6,395 nucleotides of DNA from Desulfobulbaceae bacterium UBA5611 (GCA_002424635.1 DIKT01000068.1:914-7308); one strand, 5' to 3'; counted from the first letter of the stretch, positions 1-5,640 are shown. Made by a program: numbers and translations. The notes: a model not told the origin generated them from the letters alone.

Positions 1-1654
1 TGGGACACATCACGGCGGCGGTAGCGGCATTGTTCATGAAATCCGACAGGGTCATGGTGACCACCAGGATCAGGGCCAGGGCCAGCACCGGGTGGCCTTG
101 GGCCACATTTTCCAGCAAGATGCGGGCGATCAGATCGGCCGCGCCGGTAGAGGCCATGGCACCGGCCACCGGAATCAGCGCCGCCAGCAGCACCACTACC
201 GGCCAGTCCACAGCCTCGTAGACCTTGCGCAGGGGCATAATCCGTAACACCATGAACGCCAGGACCCCGGCGGCAAACGAAATGGCCGCCGGCAACAGCC
301 CCAGGGCCGCACCGCCTACTGCCGTAAGCATCACCAGCATGGCGAGCAGCGACTGGCGTCGATTGGGAATGCGGATGGCCCGAGTGGCCAGCGGCACGCA
401 GCCATAGTCGGCAGCGAAGCCCGCCAGGGCCTCCTCTGGCCCCTGCATCAGCACTACATCCCCCGCACGGATGTCGGTGGAGCGCAGGCGCTTGATGCTG
501 CGATGTCCCTGGCGTGAGACCGCCAGCAGGTTGAGGCCATAGCGGCTGCGCAACCGGATGTCGGTGGCTGAATGGCCGACCAGACTGCCGCCGGGCATGG
601 CAACCAGTTCCTTGATCAGGATCTCCTCCTGTTCGGACTGGCCTTTGTCCTCTGTTTCTACTGTCCCCTCCTCTTCTGCCCCGGTTTCAGGGGCATATTC
701 CTGTTGGTCACGGCCGGCCGTGCCGCCTCTTTCCTCGGTATCCATGGGCTTGGCACTGTCGCGGGCCACCTCTTCCTCCAGTGTCAGACCCAGAGAGGAG
801 AGGGCCGAGGACAGGAACTCCGGTTCCGCCTCAATGATCAGGATGTCATCCTCCAGCAGCCGCCGTTGTCGATTGGGGGCACTGACGCGGAACTCGTTGC
901 GCACCATACCGGTTACCTGGGCATCCGCCTCTTTGAGTAGCTGCTCGACTTCATAGAGAGTCTTGCCTATGGCCTGGCTGCCTTTGGCGAGGCGGGCCTC
1001 GGTGAGATAGGTGCCGGTATCAAAGCTGTCACCGTTCGCCTGCTTGCGGGCCGGCACCAGGCGCCAGCCGAGTAGGGCGATGAATATTATGCCGGTGCCG
1101 GCTACCGCCAGTCCCACGCGGGTGAAATCGAACATGGCGAAACCGGGCATGCCCGTTTCCTGACGAAAACCGGCCACGATCAGGTTGGGCGGCGTGCCGA
1201 TCATGGTGGTCATGCCGCCGAGAATGGAACCAAAGGCGAGCGGCATGAGCACCTTGCCCGGCGGCAGCTCCTGTTTCTCGGCGATTTGGAGCGCCAGCGG
1301 CATGAGCAGCGCCAGGGCGCCCACATTATTCATGAAGGCGGAGAGTACCCCACCCAGGGCCGTAAGCGCAGCGATGGTCAGGGTCGGTCCACTGGAGGTG
1401 GGTAACAGCCGCTGGGCCAGGACATCCACCGCCCCGGTACTCTGCAGGCCGGCGCTGAGCACCAGCACACAGGCCACGGTGATGACGGCGGGATGGCCGA
1501 AGCCGGCAAAGGCCTCGGCGCCCGGTATCAGCCCGAACAGCACGCAGGCCAAAAGGGAGGCTATAGCGATTATGTCGTGACGCCAGCGTCCCCAGAGAAA
1601 CATCAGGGTAGTGGCGGTCAGGATGAGGAAGATGGTGATCTGGCTGCTTGTCAT
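1..1654 (-). CDS. SLC13/DASS family permease with two RCK_C (TrkA-C) domains, C-terminus cut by window edge
   Basis: An open frame without stops runs from ATG at 1652-1654 to the left edge, giving 551 residues. GGAG lies 8 bases before the start. The N-terminal half is a string of hydrophobic helices with the motif FMNNVGA at residues 107-113 and GTPPNLI near 153-159. The second half repeats the pattern with FMNNAATA at 539-546. This pair of Asn-rich hairpin motifs is typical of the inverted-repeat SLC13/DASS transporters, which usually import di- or tricarboxylates, sulfate or similar anions with Na+. Between the halves lie two cytoplasmic RCK_C-like domains, about residues 213-295 and 345-422, as in TrkA-C-containing SLC13 permeases. 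They are joined by an unusually acidic, Glu-rich linker at about 296-344. The substrate cannot be told from sequence. Roughly one to three helices should lie beyond the edge. The gene is markedly GC-rich. It follows a DUF2892 gene on the same strand after a 167-base gap. Confidence 0.93.
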   Translation of the reverse strand, partial: MTSSQITIFLILTATTLMFLWGRWRHDIIAIASLLACVLFGLIPGAEAFAGFGHPAVITVACVLVLSAGLQSTGAVDVLAQRLLPTSSGPTLTIAALTALGGVLSAFMNNVGALALLMPLALQIAEKQELPPGKVLMPLAFGSILGGMTTMIGTPPNLIVAGFRQETGMPGFAMFDFTRVGLAVAGTGIIFIALLGWRLVPARKQANGDSFDTGTYLTEARLAKGSQAIGKTLYEVEQLLKEADAQVTGMVRNEFRVSAPNRQRRLLEDDILIIEAEPEFLSSALSSLGLTLEEEVARDSAKPMDTEERGGTAGRDQQEYAPETGAEEEGTVETEDKGQSEQEEILIKELVAMPGGSLVGHSATDIRLRSRYGLNLLAVSRQGHRSIKRLRSTDIRAGDVVLMQGPEEALAGFAADYGCVPLATRAIRIPNRRQSLLAMLVMLTAVGGAALGLLPAAISFAAGVLAFMVLRIMPLRKVYEAVDWPVVVLLAALIPVAGAMASTGAADLIARILLENVAQGHPVLALALILVVTMTLSDFMNNAATAAVMCP

Positions 1655-1821
1655 ACTATGCACTCCAGCTTTGCTGCTCCGGGAAGCTCAATGGGATGTT
1701 TTAAGTAAACACGGGGACATCGTTTATGTAGCGAAAAATGACCAGGAACAGCCAGAATACCTCACAAAGAAAGTGAAGTATTGATAAATATGGTTCAACT
1801 CCTATTTACGTTTTGAAGAGA
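1655..1821. other. Gap between DUF2892 gene and permease gene
   Basis: This 167-base spacer is AT-richer than the permease gene. It could hold the permease promoter on the minus strand, but I find no convincing -35/-10 pair. I also see no stem with a T-run that would end the DUF2892 transcript, so read-through into the permease gene is possible. Confidence 0.4.
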
Positions 1822-2049
1822 CTATTTCCCGGAACAGCAGCCCCGGGTCTCCGCCACCCCCAATACCTTCAGGATCATGGCCAGCGGACAGAATTTGCTG
1901 AATCCGTATTGGAAGAGGTTGGCCCCGACAAAGGCGGTAAAAAAGAGCCAGTATGGATGGTGGAACAGGGGACTTACCTCTACCCCCAGAGCCAGAGAGA
2001 GCATGATGAGAAAGCCGGCGATGGTGTGAACCCAATCTGTGATGATCAT
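1822..2049 (-). CDS. DUF2892 (YgaP-like transmembrane) small inner-membrane protein
   Basis: A 75-residue protein. The start at 2049 is preceded by AAAGGGG about 7-9 bases upstream. Two hydrophobic helices, about residues 6-25 and 32-50, flank a short loop. The stretch after the second helix, NLFQYGFSKFCPL around residues 44-56 followed by ILKVLGV, matches the hallmark of the DUF2892/YgaP-like family, in which a conserved FCP(A/L) motif (here Cys54) is followed by a 'LGV' ending. The C-terminus ends with a Cys-Cys pair (70-71), which is less usual. In other bacteria the domain occurs alone or fused to rhodanese domains (YgaP). The function of the stand-alone form is not known; a link to thiol or sulfur chemistry is inference from the rhodanese fusions. 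It is upstream of the anion permease on the same strand. Confidence 0.88.
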   Translation of the reverse strand: MIITDWVHTIAGFLIMLSLALGVEVSPLFHHPYWLFFTAFVGANLFQYGFSKFCPLAMILKVLGVAETRGCCSGK

Positions 2050-2134
2050 AATGTTACCCCTTTATTGGTTTCTGGATTAAAAAAAGAGGCTATCTTATTG
2101 TAGCGCTAATCTGCCAAAGGTGTTGTCCGTCATG

Positions 2135-2151
2135 GGTAATAAAATATTACC
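2135..2151. promoter_or_regulatory. Perfect 17-bp palindrome, candidate operator between divergent genes
   Basis: GGTAATAAAATATTACC has 7-bp arms (GGTAATA/TATTACC) around AAA. It overlaps the -35 (TTACCG, 2147-2152) of a possible plus-strand promoter with TATAAT at 2171-2176, spacer 18. It also overlaps the -10 (TATTTT on minus, 2141-2146) of a possible minus-strand promoter whose -35 is TTGGAC (2165-2170), spacer 18. The size and location suit a dimeric repressor site controlling both directions. No regulator gene is present in the window, so the binding protein is unknown. Confidence 0.35.
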
Positions 2152-2158
2152 GATAGGG

Positions 2159-2198
2159 CCGCTTGTCCAATATAATAAAATGGCGAACGAGCAAGCGG
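2159..2198. repeat. Inverted repeat CCGCTTG/CAAGCGG around a TATAAT box
   Basis: Arms 2159-2165 and 2192-2198 match perfectly over 7 bp and can extend by one G:U pair in RNA. The 26-base loop contains the TATAAT at 2171-2176 and little GC. It could be a second protein-binding site or a chance hairpin. There is no T-run after either arm, so it is not an ordinary terminator. Confidence 0.35.
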
Positions 2199-2478
2199 AG
2201 AAATGCTAGCGCCGACCACCCGCCGGCAGCTGGACTCCAACGATCTCCGCGCATCCGCTATCCTGGGAGCTGCAGAAAATGACAGAAGGAAGCGCCTTTG
2301 TCAAAAGGGTATTCCAAGGGAAAAAAGGACATCTGTTTTCGACATTAGCGCCAACTTATGCTAATCTTTTTATATGCCTGTTCACCACTAAATTCAAAGA
2401 TTGTCCAAGATCAATTCATCCAGCCATCACTACCGCCAGGTGATATGGGCCGGAGATGACGATTACAGGTAATCCAAG

Positions 2479-2787
2479 ATGGCCAAACAATCCTTTCCTC
2501 TATCCCAGGTTTATTCCTTGCTCGAGCCGGGACCGGTCGTTCTGGTCACTACCGCCGGGGCGCACCATGCCAATATCATGGCCATGTCCTGGCATACCAT
2601 GCTGGAATTTGAGCCGCCGTTAGTGAGATGTGTTATCAGCAATCGCAACCATTCTTTCGGTCTGTTGACGGCCACCAACGAATGCGTCATTAACATCCCT
2701 ACCGTGGACCTTGCCGAAAAGGTGGTGGGCTGCGGCAAGTTCATGGTGGCCGGTGAAACGATTTCATTGAAATCAAAGATGAAGTAA
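2479..2787 (+). pseudogene. Flavin reductase-like (FMN-binding split barrel) gene with apparent in-frame internal deletion
   Basis: The frame encodes 102 residues, but flavin reductase family proteins of this type (PF01613) are usually about 180-200. The N-terminus fits the family well: PLSQVYSLLEPGPVVLVTT (7-25), the MSWH motif (36-39), EFEPPLV (43-49), SNRNHSF (54-60) and CVINIPTVDLAEKVVGCG (69-86). The protein then jumps, within one codon or so (about 2731-2740), to FMVAGETISLKSKMK, which resembles the C-terminal strand and tail of the same family. The middle, about 85-95 residues carrying part of the flavin-binding barrel, is absent, although reading frame, start and stop are intact. I therefore read it as an internal in-frame deletion product that probably cannot form the normal FMN-binding dimer. 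A retained short function is possible. The ribosome site is weak (AGG about 9 bases upstream), which also fits decay. Confidence 0.72.
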
Positions 2788-2867
2788 TATAAAAAGAAAC
2801 AAGACGCTGACTACCGCCGCTTCCAGAAATGTGATCAACTTTTGGTCCCGCAGGAAGACAACCTGTC

Positions 2868-2884
2868 GCCCTGTTCTTCAGGGC
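2868..2884 (+). repeat. Short GC-rich hairpin in the leader of the subtilase gene
   Basis: GCCCTG (2868-2873), loop TTCTT and CAGGGC (2879-2884) form a perfect 6-bp stem ending 42 bases before the protease start codon. The bases after it are mixed, with only a short T-run about 13 bases on, so it is a weak terminator at best. It may be a leader structure ahead of the protease gene. Confidence 0.35.
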
Positions 2885-2912
2885 TCACCAAGAGCGATTT
2901 TTCATCATGAAA

Positions 2913-2918
2913 AGGAGG
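2913..2918 (+). promoter_or_regulatory. Ribosome binding site that sets the protease start at 2927
   Basis: A perfect AGGAGG sits 8 bases before ATG 2927-2929. This decides against the in-frame upstream ATG at 2831, which would put 32 polar residues in front of the signal peptide and has no comparable site. Confidence 0.85.
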
Positions 2919-2926
2919 GAAAAAAA

Positions 2927-4192
2927 ATGAAAGGACATGATTATCTGCTGAGTTTAGGATCTTGGGCGCTGGCCGCAGTTTTGGTGCTTGCAGATGGCGG
3001 TTGGCAGGGGCAGGTTTGGGCCCAACTGGGGGAACCCGTGCCGGAAGTGGCGGCACTGACATCGATGGCCGCCCAGCGCTTCTATATCAAGTCGCAGGAT
3101 CCCCTGGTGAAGTCGCGTTTTGTCGTCAGGCATCAATTCCCGACAGCCTTCTCGGCCGTTCTCACGCCTCAAGAAGTGACAGCATTGACGGCGCGCGGCA
3201 TTGCTGTCGAGCCCGTTCAAATCTTCCATATTGTCGCAAAACCCGGCACGGTCTGCGGCAACGGGATTTGTGATCCCGGCGAAAACAAGAATAACTGTCC
3301 CGCTGATTGCACCAGTAGTGATGATGGCGATACGGGGGCCAGAAGCTGCTCTCCGGAGAATGTCATTCCCTGGGGCATCGACCGCCTTTATGGTGATCAG
3401 CTTCCTAGCGGCGGCAACAATGTGACCGTGGCCGTCCTCGATACCGGGGCAACCATCAATCATCCCGACCTAAAGAACCGGATCAAGCACTGCAAGGACG
3501 CGACCAAACAGGGCGGCATCAAAAACGGCTGCGTCGACAATCATGGCCATGGCACACACGTCTCCGGCACCATTCTCGCTGACGGCGGCGATGATCAGAA
3601 AGGAATCTTCGGGGTCGCCCCGGAGGCCGGACTGATGGCGATAAAGGTCTGCGGCAATGCTTTCTGTTGGGGAGATGACATCGCGGCGGGCATCACTTAT
3701 GCCGCCGGCGCCGGTGCCAACATCATCTCCATGAGTCTTGGCAGCAATGCCCCTGATTCACAAGTGCTGGCGGCTATTGATAGTGTTGCGGCCAAAGTCC
3801 TGGTCGTTGCGGCGGCCGGTAATGACGGCCCGGCAACAGGCAGTATCGATTATCCCGGGGCTTATCAAAAAGTCATGGCCGTCGGGGCGATTAACCAGGA
3901 TGGGGATGTGCCCGACTGGTCGAGCCGCGGGAACAACAATGATAATTGCACCATTGACGAAAAAGAAGTGGAATTGGGCGCTCCTGGCGTAAATGTGGAA
4001 TCGACCTACAAGGACGGCTGCTACACTTATATGTCCGGCACCAGCATGGCCACTCCTCATGTCTCCGGTCTGGCTGCCAGGGAATGGCGTGGTGACGCCG
4101 CCACAACCAGAAGTTTTTTGCAAAGTCTGGCGCCAAGAGATTGCCCCACGGACAAGGCCACCGGCTTTGGTCTCCCCAAGATATCGCCTTAA
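2927..4192 (+). CDS. Secreted S8 family subtilisin-like serine protease with I9-like propeptide and four-cysteine module
   Basis: A 421-residue preproprotein. Residues 1-32 form a Sec signal peptide with a probable cut after VWA (30-32). Residues about 51-104 resemble an inhibitor I9 propeptide (FVVRHQFPTAFSAVL..., ending GIAVEPVQIFHI). Next comes a compact CGNGICDPGE...CPADC module with Cys110, 115, 124 and 128, then an acidic linker. The catalytic domain, about 140-415, carries the full S8 set: Asp172 in VAVLDTGA, His208 in HGHGTHVSG, the oxyanion Asn299 in AAAGNDG, and Ser373 in SGTSMATPH. It also contains eight further cysteines (141, 189, 202, 242, 247, 341, 365, 406), suggesting a disulfide-stabilised extracellular or periplasmic enzyme. 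It should cleave proteins after self-removal of the propeptide; substrates are unknown. No C-terminal sorting or transport domain follows. The gene is intact, and a small lipoprotein gene lies 131 bases downstream on the same strand. Confidence 0.95.
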   Translation: MKGHDYLLSLGSWALAAVLVLADGGWQGQVWAQLGEPVPEVAALTSMAAQRFYIKSQDPLVKSRFVVRHQFPTAFSAVLTPQEVTALTARGIAVEPVQIFHIVAKPGTVCGNGICDPGENKNNCPADCTSSDDGDTGARSCSPENVIPWGIDRLYGDQLPSGGNNVTVAVLDTGATINHPDLKNRIKHCKDATKQGGIKNGCVDNHGHGTHVSGTILADGGDDQKGIFGVAPEAGLMAIKVCGNAFCWGDDIAAGITYAAGAGANIISMSLGSNAPDSQVLAAIDSVAAKVLVVAAAGNDGPATGSIDYPGAYQKVMAVGAINQDGDVPDWSSRGNNNDNCTIDEKEVELGAPGVNVESTYKDGCYTYMSGTSMATPHVSGLAAREWRGDAATTRSFLQSLAPRDCPTDKATGFGLPKISP

Positions 4193-4212
4193 GGGTGCCT
4201 TAAGATCATTTT
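4188..4212 (+). terminator. Candidate intrinsic terminator overlapping the protease stop codon
   Basis: CTTAAGG (4188-4194), loop GTG, CCTTAAG (4198-4204) form a perfect 7-bp stem followed by ATCATTTT. The stop codon TAA (4190-4192) lies inside the first arm. The stem is AT-rich and the T-run is broken, so termination may be partial, allowing some read-through to the next gene. Confidence 0.4.
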
Positions 4213-4227
4213 AATGCAACCAATAAT

Positions 4228-4272
4228 CAGCAAGGCAAGGCCGGCGTTAATGCCAGCCTGCCTTGCTTGCTG
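4228..4272. repeat. Long imperfect hairpin between protease and lipoprotein genes
   Basis: CAGCAAG-CAAGGC (4228-4240, with one bulged G) pairs with GCCTTGCTTGCTG (ending 4272). A shorter GGC/GCC stem can form inside the loop. No T-run follows on either strand, so this is a stable mRNA structure or a factor-dependent stop rather than a classic terminator. It ends about 50 bases before the lipoprotein start. Confidence 0.45.
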
Positions 4273-4323
4273 AAAAGGTTCGCCGCTGCCGGGAGGCGCA
4301 TCTCTCATGAAAGGATGACAGTG

Positions 4324-4662
4324 ATGCCCGATATCTGCAGACCATCATGGTCAGTGTTGGTTCTCGTGTTCGCCTTGCTGGTACTTCCGGCAGGCTGCGC
4401 CGCTCAGCAGGGAACACCGACAACAGCCGATGCCAACTCCAGAGAAGACAGCCGACAATTTAAGGCCGAGGTGACATGGATCCCGCTGGAAGGCGGTTTT
4501 TACGGGCTGCTGGCCGAGGACGGCAGTAAATATCTACCCCTCAACCTGCCGGCCGAGTTTCAAAGAGACGGCCTGCAGGTCACAGTCGAAGGCGAGCTGA
4601 AGCAGGTGATGACCATTCAAATGTGGGGAACGCCGCTGGAGATTAAAAAGATCGAAAGATAA
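4324..4662 (+). CDS. Small probable lipoprotein with conserved 'LEGGFYG..DG.KYLPLNLP' domain, function unknown
   Basis: A 112-residue protein when started at 4324. This ATG has AAAGGA about 8-9 bases upstream, whereas the ATG at 4315 directly touches that site and 4267 has none. Residues 1-24 are a signal sequence ending LVLPAGC, a probable lipobox with Cys25, although Pro at -3 is not ideal. A Thr/Ser/Asp-rich spacer leads into a compact domain, residues 46-112, with alternating strand-like segments: AEVTWIPLEGGFYGLLAEDG, KYLPLNLPAEF, GLQVTVEGEL, and a closing QMWGTPLEIKKIE. The pattern looks like a small beta-barrel (OB-like) domain that I have the impression recurs in short bacterial and archaeal envelope proteins; I cannot name a Pfam family with confidence. 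It follows the secreted subtilase on the same strand, so a role as periplasmic partner or inhibitor is possible, but that rests only on location. Confidence 0.82.
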   Translation: MPDICRPSWSVLVLVFALLVLPAGCAAQQGTPTTADANSREDSRQFKAEVTWIPLEGGFYGLLAEDGSKYLPLNLPAEFQRDGLQVTVEGELKQVMTIQMWGTPLEIKKIER

Positions 4663-4683
4663 GGGCTCAACTTGAGCACCCTT
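4661..4683. terminator. Hairpin between convergent genes, possible shared terminator
   Basis: AAGGG-CTCA (4661-4669) pairs with TGAG...CCCTT (4673-4683) with a two- to three-base bulge and a tight loop. It lies between the lipoprotein stop (4660-4662, plus) and the stop of the minus-strand gene (4694-4696). Read on the minus strand it is followed by a T-rich stretch including TTTTT inside the lipoprotein coding end, so it may work mainly in that direction. Confidence 0.4.
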
Positions 4684-4693
4684 ACAGACACCC

Positions 4694-4999
4694 TTAAGAG
4701 AGAAGATCGGATATCTCCTCTTTAGTCAGGATGGATTTTATCTGTTGCTGCCGCCGATCCGGATTCTTACGCCGATCACGGTTTTTCCGCCGATCAACAC
4801 CTAGACGCGACCGCGTCAATGATTTAAACCAGGCCTTTAATGTTTTGTGCAGCCGCCCCCCTACCCGACTGTCGAAACGTCTTTCTTCCAACGACCGACG
4901 GTCAACATTTTTTCGTCGAGCGGACACAGCTTTACGCCTATCCTGATACTCAGGTCTATTGCTTAAATGTGGTGCTGAGGTTGAGGGGTTAGATTCCAT
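4694..4999 (-). CDS. Small basic Asp-Arg-Arg repeat protein, function unknown
   Basis: A 101-residue protein from ATG 4999. A second ATG directly before it (5002) leaves no room for the AGGA site, and even 4999 has a tight spacing of 3 bases. The protein is dominated by (D/E)RR units. Numbered from the upstream Met, they lie at about 21-23, 34-36, 40-42, 70-72, 76-78 and 82-84. The last three form an exact six-residue period (VDRRKN-RDRRKN-PDRR), encoded by an 18-bp DNA period with CGCCGATC at 4752, 4770 and 4788. There is no signal peptide or membrane segment, so it is presumably cytoplasmic. The centre (LHKTLKAWFKSL) is amphipathic. The C-terminus ends LTKEEISDLLS, like the N-terminal EIDALLS peptide of FliM that binds FliN; this is resemblance only. 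Such DRR-rich segments also occur at the ends of PilZ and signalling proteins. It stands alone between convergent and divergent neighbours. Confidence 0.75.
   Translation of the reverse strand: MESNPSTSAPHLSNRPEYQDRRKAVSARRKNVDRRSLEERRFDSRVGGRLHKTLKAWFKSLTRSRLGVDRRKNRDRRKNPDRRQQQIKSILTKEEISDLLS
4752..4795. repeat. 18-bp period tandem repeat inside the DRR protein gene
   Basis: The octamer CGCCGATC recurs at 4752-4759, 4770-4777 and 4788-4795, exactly 18 bases apart. It encodes the six-residue repeat DRRKN(R/P) on the minus strand. The bases between are partly diverged, so the repeat is old or under protein-level selection. Confidence 0.8.
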
Positions 5000-5002
5000 C
5001 AT

Positions 5003-5374
5003 TCCTATCTGATATCACATTATTGGCAGCGGTATCCAGCAAAAAAAGGATTCACCTATTTTGGCTCGGTAACTCAGACTTGGACAGGCTATGATCCCGT
5101 CATGCTGAGATTAAGATCCATACAGCATATCTTTCTATATGTTACCGGAATTACAGTCAATCATAAGCAACGAACAACAATCGTCAGATAATCTCCCGAG
5201 AAAAACAGTTTAATAACATATTTTCACCTTCAGTTTTTCTAAACTAGACGATACAATACTTTTGCGGTCAATCATATATCATCATGATTATGCATCAAGG
5301 TCATATAAGAGGTCAAATTAGACGGTAAGCATATGTCGTAATTCAACAGATAATCTTAAACCAAGGAGAATGCC
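5003..5374. other. 372-base AT-rich gap with candidate divergent promoters
   Basis: This gap separates the DRR gene (minus) from the dodecin gene (plus). I see no gene in it. On the minus strand TTGACT (5155-5160) lies 15 bases before TATAGA (5134-5139), a suboptimal promoter candidate for the DRR gene. On the plus strand TACAAT (5252-5257) is a candidate -10 without a good -35. GGTCA occurs three times at 5266, 5299 and 5311 in the same direction just before the dodecin start. Confidence 0.4.
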
Positions 5375-5590
5375 ATGCCTGAGAGTGTTTACAAAATTAT
5401 CGAATTGGTCGGCTCAAGTCCGGTGTCGTGGGAAGAAGCCACTCAAAATGCCGTGAAGACCGCCGGATTGAGCCTGATCGACCTGCGCATTGCAGAAGTT
5501 GTAACCTTGGATATGAAGATCGATGAGCATGGTAAAGGAGTTATCTTTCGGGCTCGGGTGAAACTCTCCTTCAAGATCGTGTCCGACTAG
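5375..5590 (+). CDS. Dodecin family protein
   Basis: A 71-residue protein with an AGGAG site (5364-5368) six bases before the start. It matches the dodecin family along its whole length: VYKIIELVGSSPVSWEEA (5-22), a helix to about residue 32, then strands DLRIAEVVTLDMKID (36-50) and GVIFRARVKLSFKI (55-68). Dodecins form hollow dodecamers in the cytoplasm, bind pairs of flavins (riboflavin, FMN or FAD) and buffer or protect them. In the classic halobacterial and mycobacterial types a Trp and a Gln sandwich the flavin. By my alignment the matching positions here are Ile39 and Arg59, so this member may bind flavin differently or hold another ligand. The 'RIAEVV' type seems to recur among bacterial dodecins. 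It is a single gene, read towards a convergent neighbour. Confidence 0.93.
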   Translation: MPESVYKIIELVGSSPVSWEEATQNAVKTAGLSLIDLRIAEVVTLDMKIDEHGKGVIFRARVKLSFKIVSD

Positions 5591-5623
5591 CCCGATTGGC
5601 AGATTTTACCAGGCTAGCGGGAC
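5581..5623. repeat. Hairpin overlapping the dodecin stop codon
   Basis: CTAGCC (5587-5592, including the stop TAG) pairs with GGCTAG (5612-5617). It extends through a 2x2 internal loop to GTCC (5581-5584) and GGAC (5620-5623). No T-run follows, so if it ends transcription it is not a standard intrinsic terminator. Confidence 0.4.
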
Positions 5624-5640
5624 TGCAATCAGGGGGTCAA

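Larger units (their letters stand above)
2050..2478. other. 429-base intergenic region with palindromes and candidate divergent promoters
   Basis: This gap separates divergent genes (DUF2892 on minus, flavin reductase-like on plus). It holds a perfect 17-bp palindrome at 2135-2151, a 7-bp inverted repeat 2159-2165/2192-2198, and a consensus TATAAT at 2171-2176. Two short open frames on the plus strand (2203-2364, 53 codons; 2279-2443, 54 codons) overlap in different frames. Neither has a well-spaced ribosome site or a recognisable product, so I do not call them genes. Confidence 0.5.

Noticed and set aside
558..956. Long plus-strand open frames (558-956, 572-940, 1185-1580) opposite the permease gene
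   Set aside because: They are antisense shadows of the GC-rich permease. Their products are low-complexity Ser/Arg or mixed sequence with no family features.
2788..2910. Open stretch in frame after the flavin reductase-like stop (about 40 codons)
   Set aside because: It resembles no family end, would need stop read-through, and overlaps the protease leader. Probably chance.
2831..2926. Upstream in-frame start for the protease adding 32 residues
   Set aside because: The extension is polar and basic, precedes a normal signal peptide, and lacks a ribosome site, while ATG 2927 has a perfect AGGAGG 8 bases before it.
2954..3463. 169-codon minus-strand frame opposite the protease gene
   Set aside because: It lies fully inside the coding sequence of a well-supported S8 protease, and the translation shows no recognisable domain.
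4267..4323. Longer N-terminus of the small lipoprotein
   Set aside because: It would put about 19 charged residues before the signal sequence. The ribosome site AAAGGA fits ATG 4324 instead.
5003..5374. Possible RNA gene or riboswitch in the AT-rich gap upstream of the dodecin gene
   Set aside because: No conserved core that I recognise (for example FMN riboswitch elements) and no stable multi-helix fold is evident by eye.
4694..5590. DRR protein and dodecin as a toxin-antitoxin pair
   Set aside because: They are divergent and 375 bases apart, dodecin is a known ligand-binding housekeeping family, and no toxin motif is visible.
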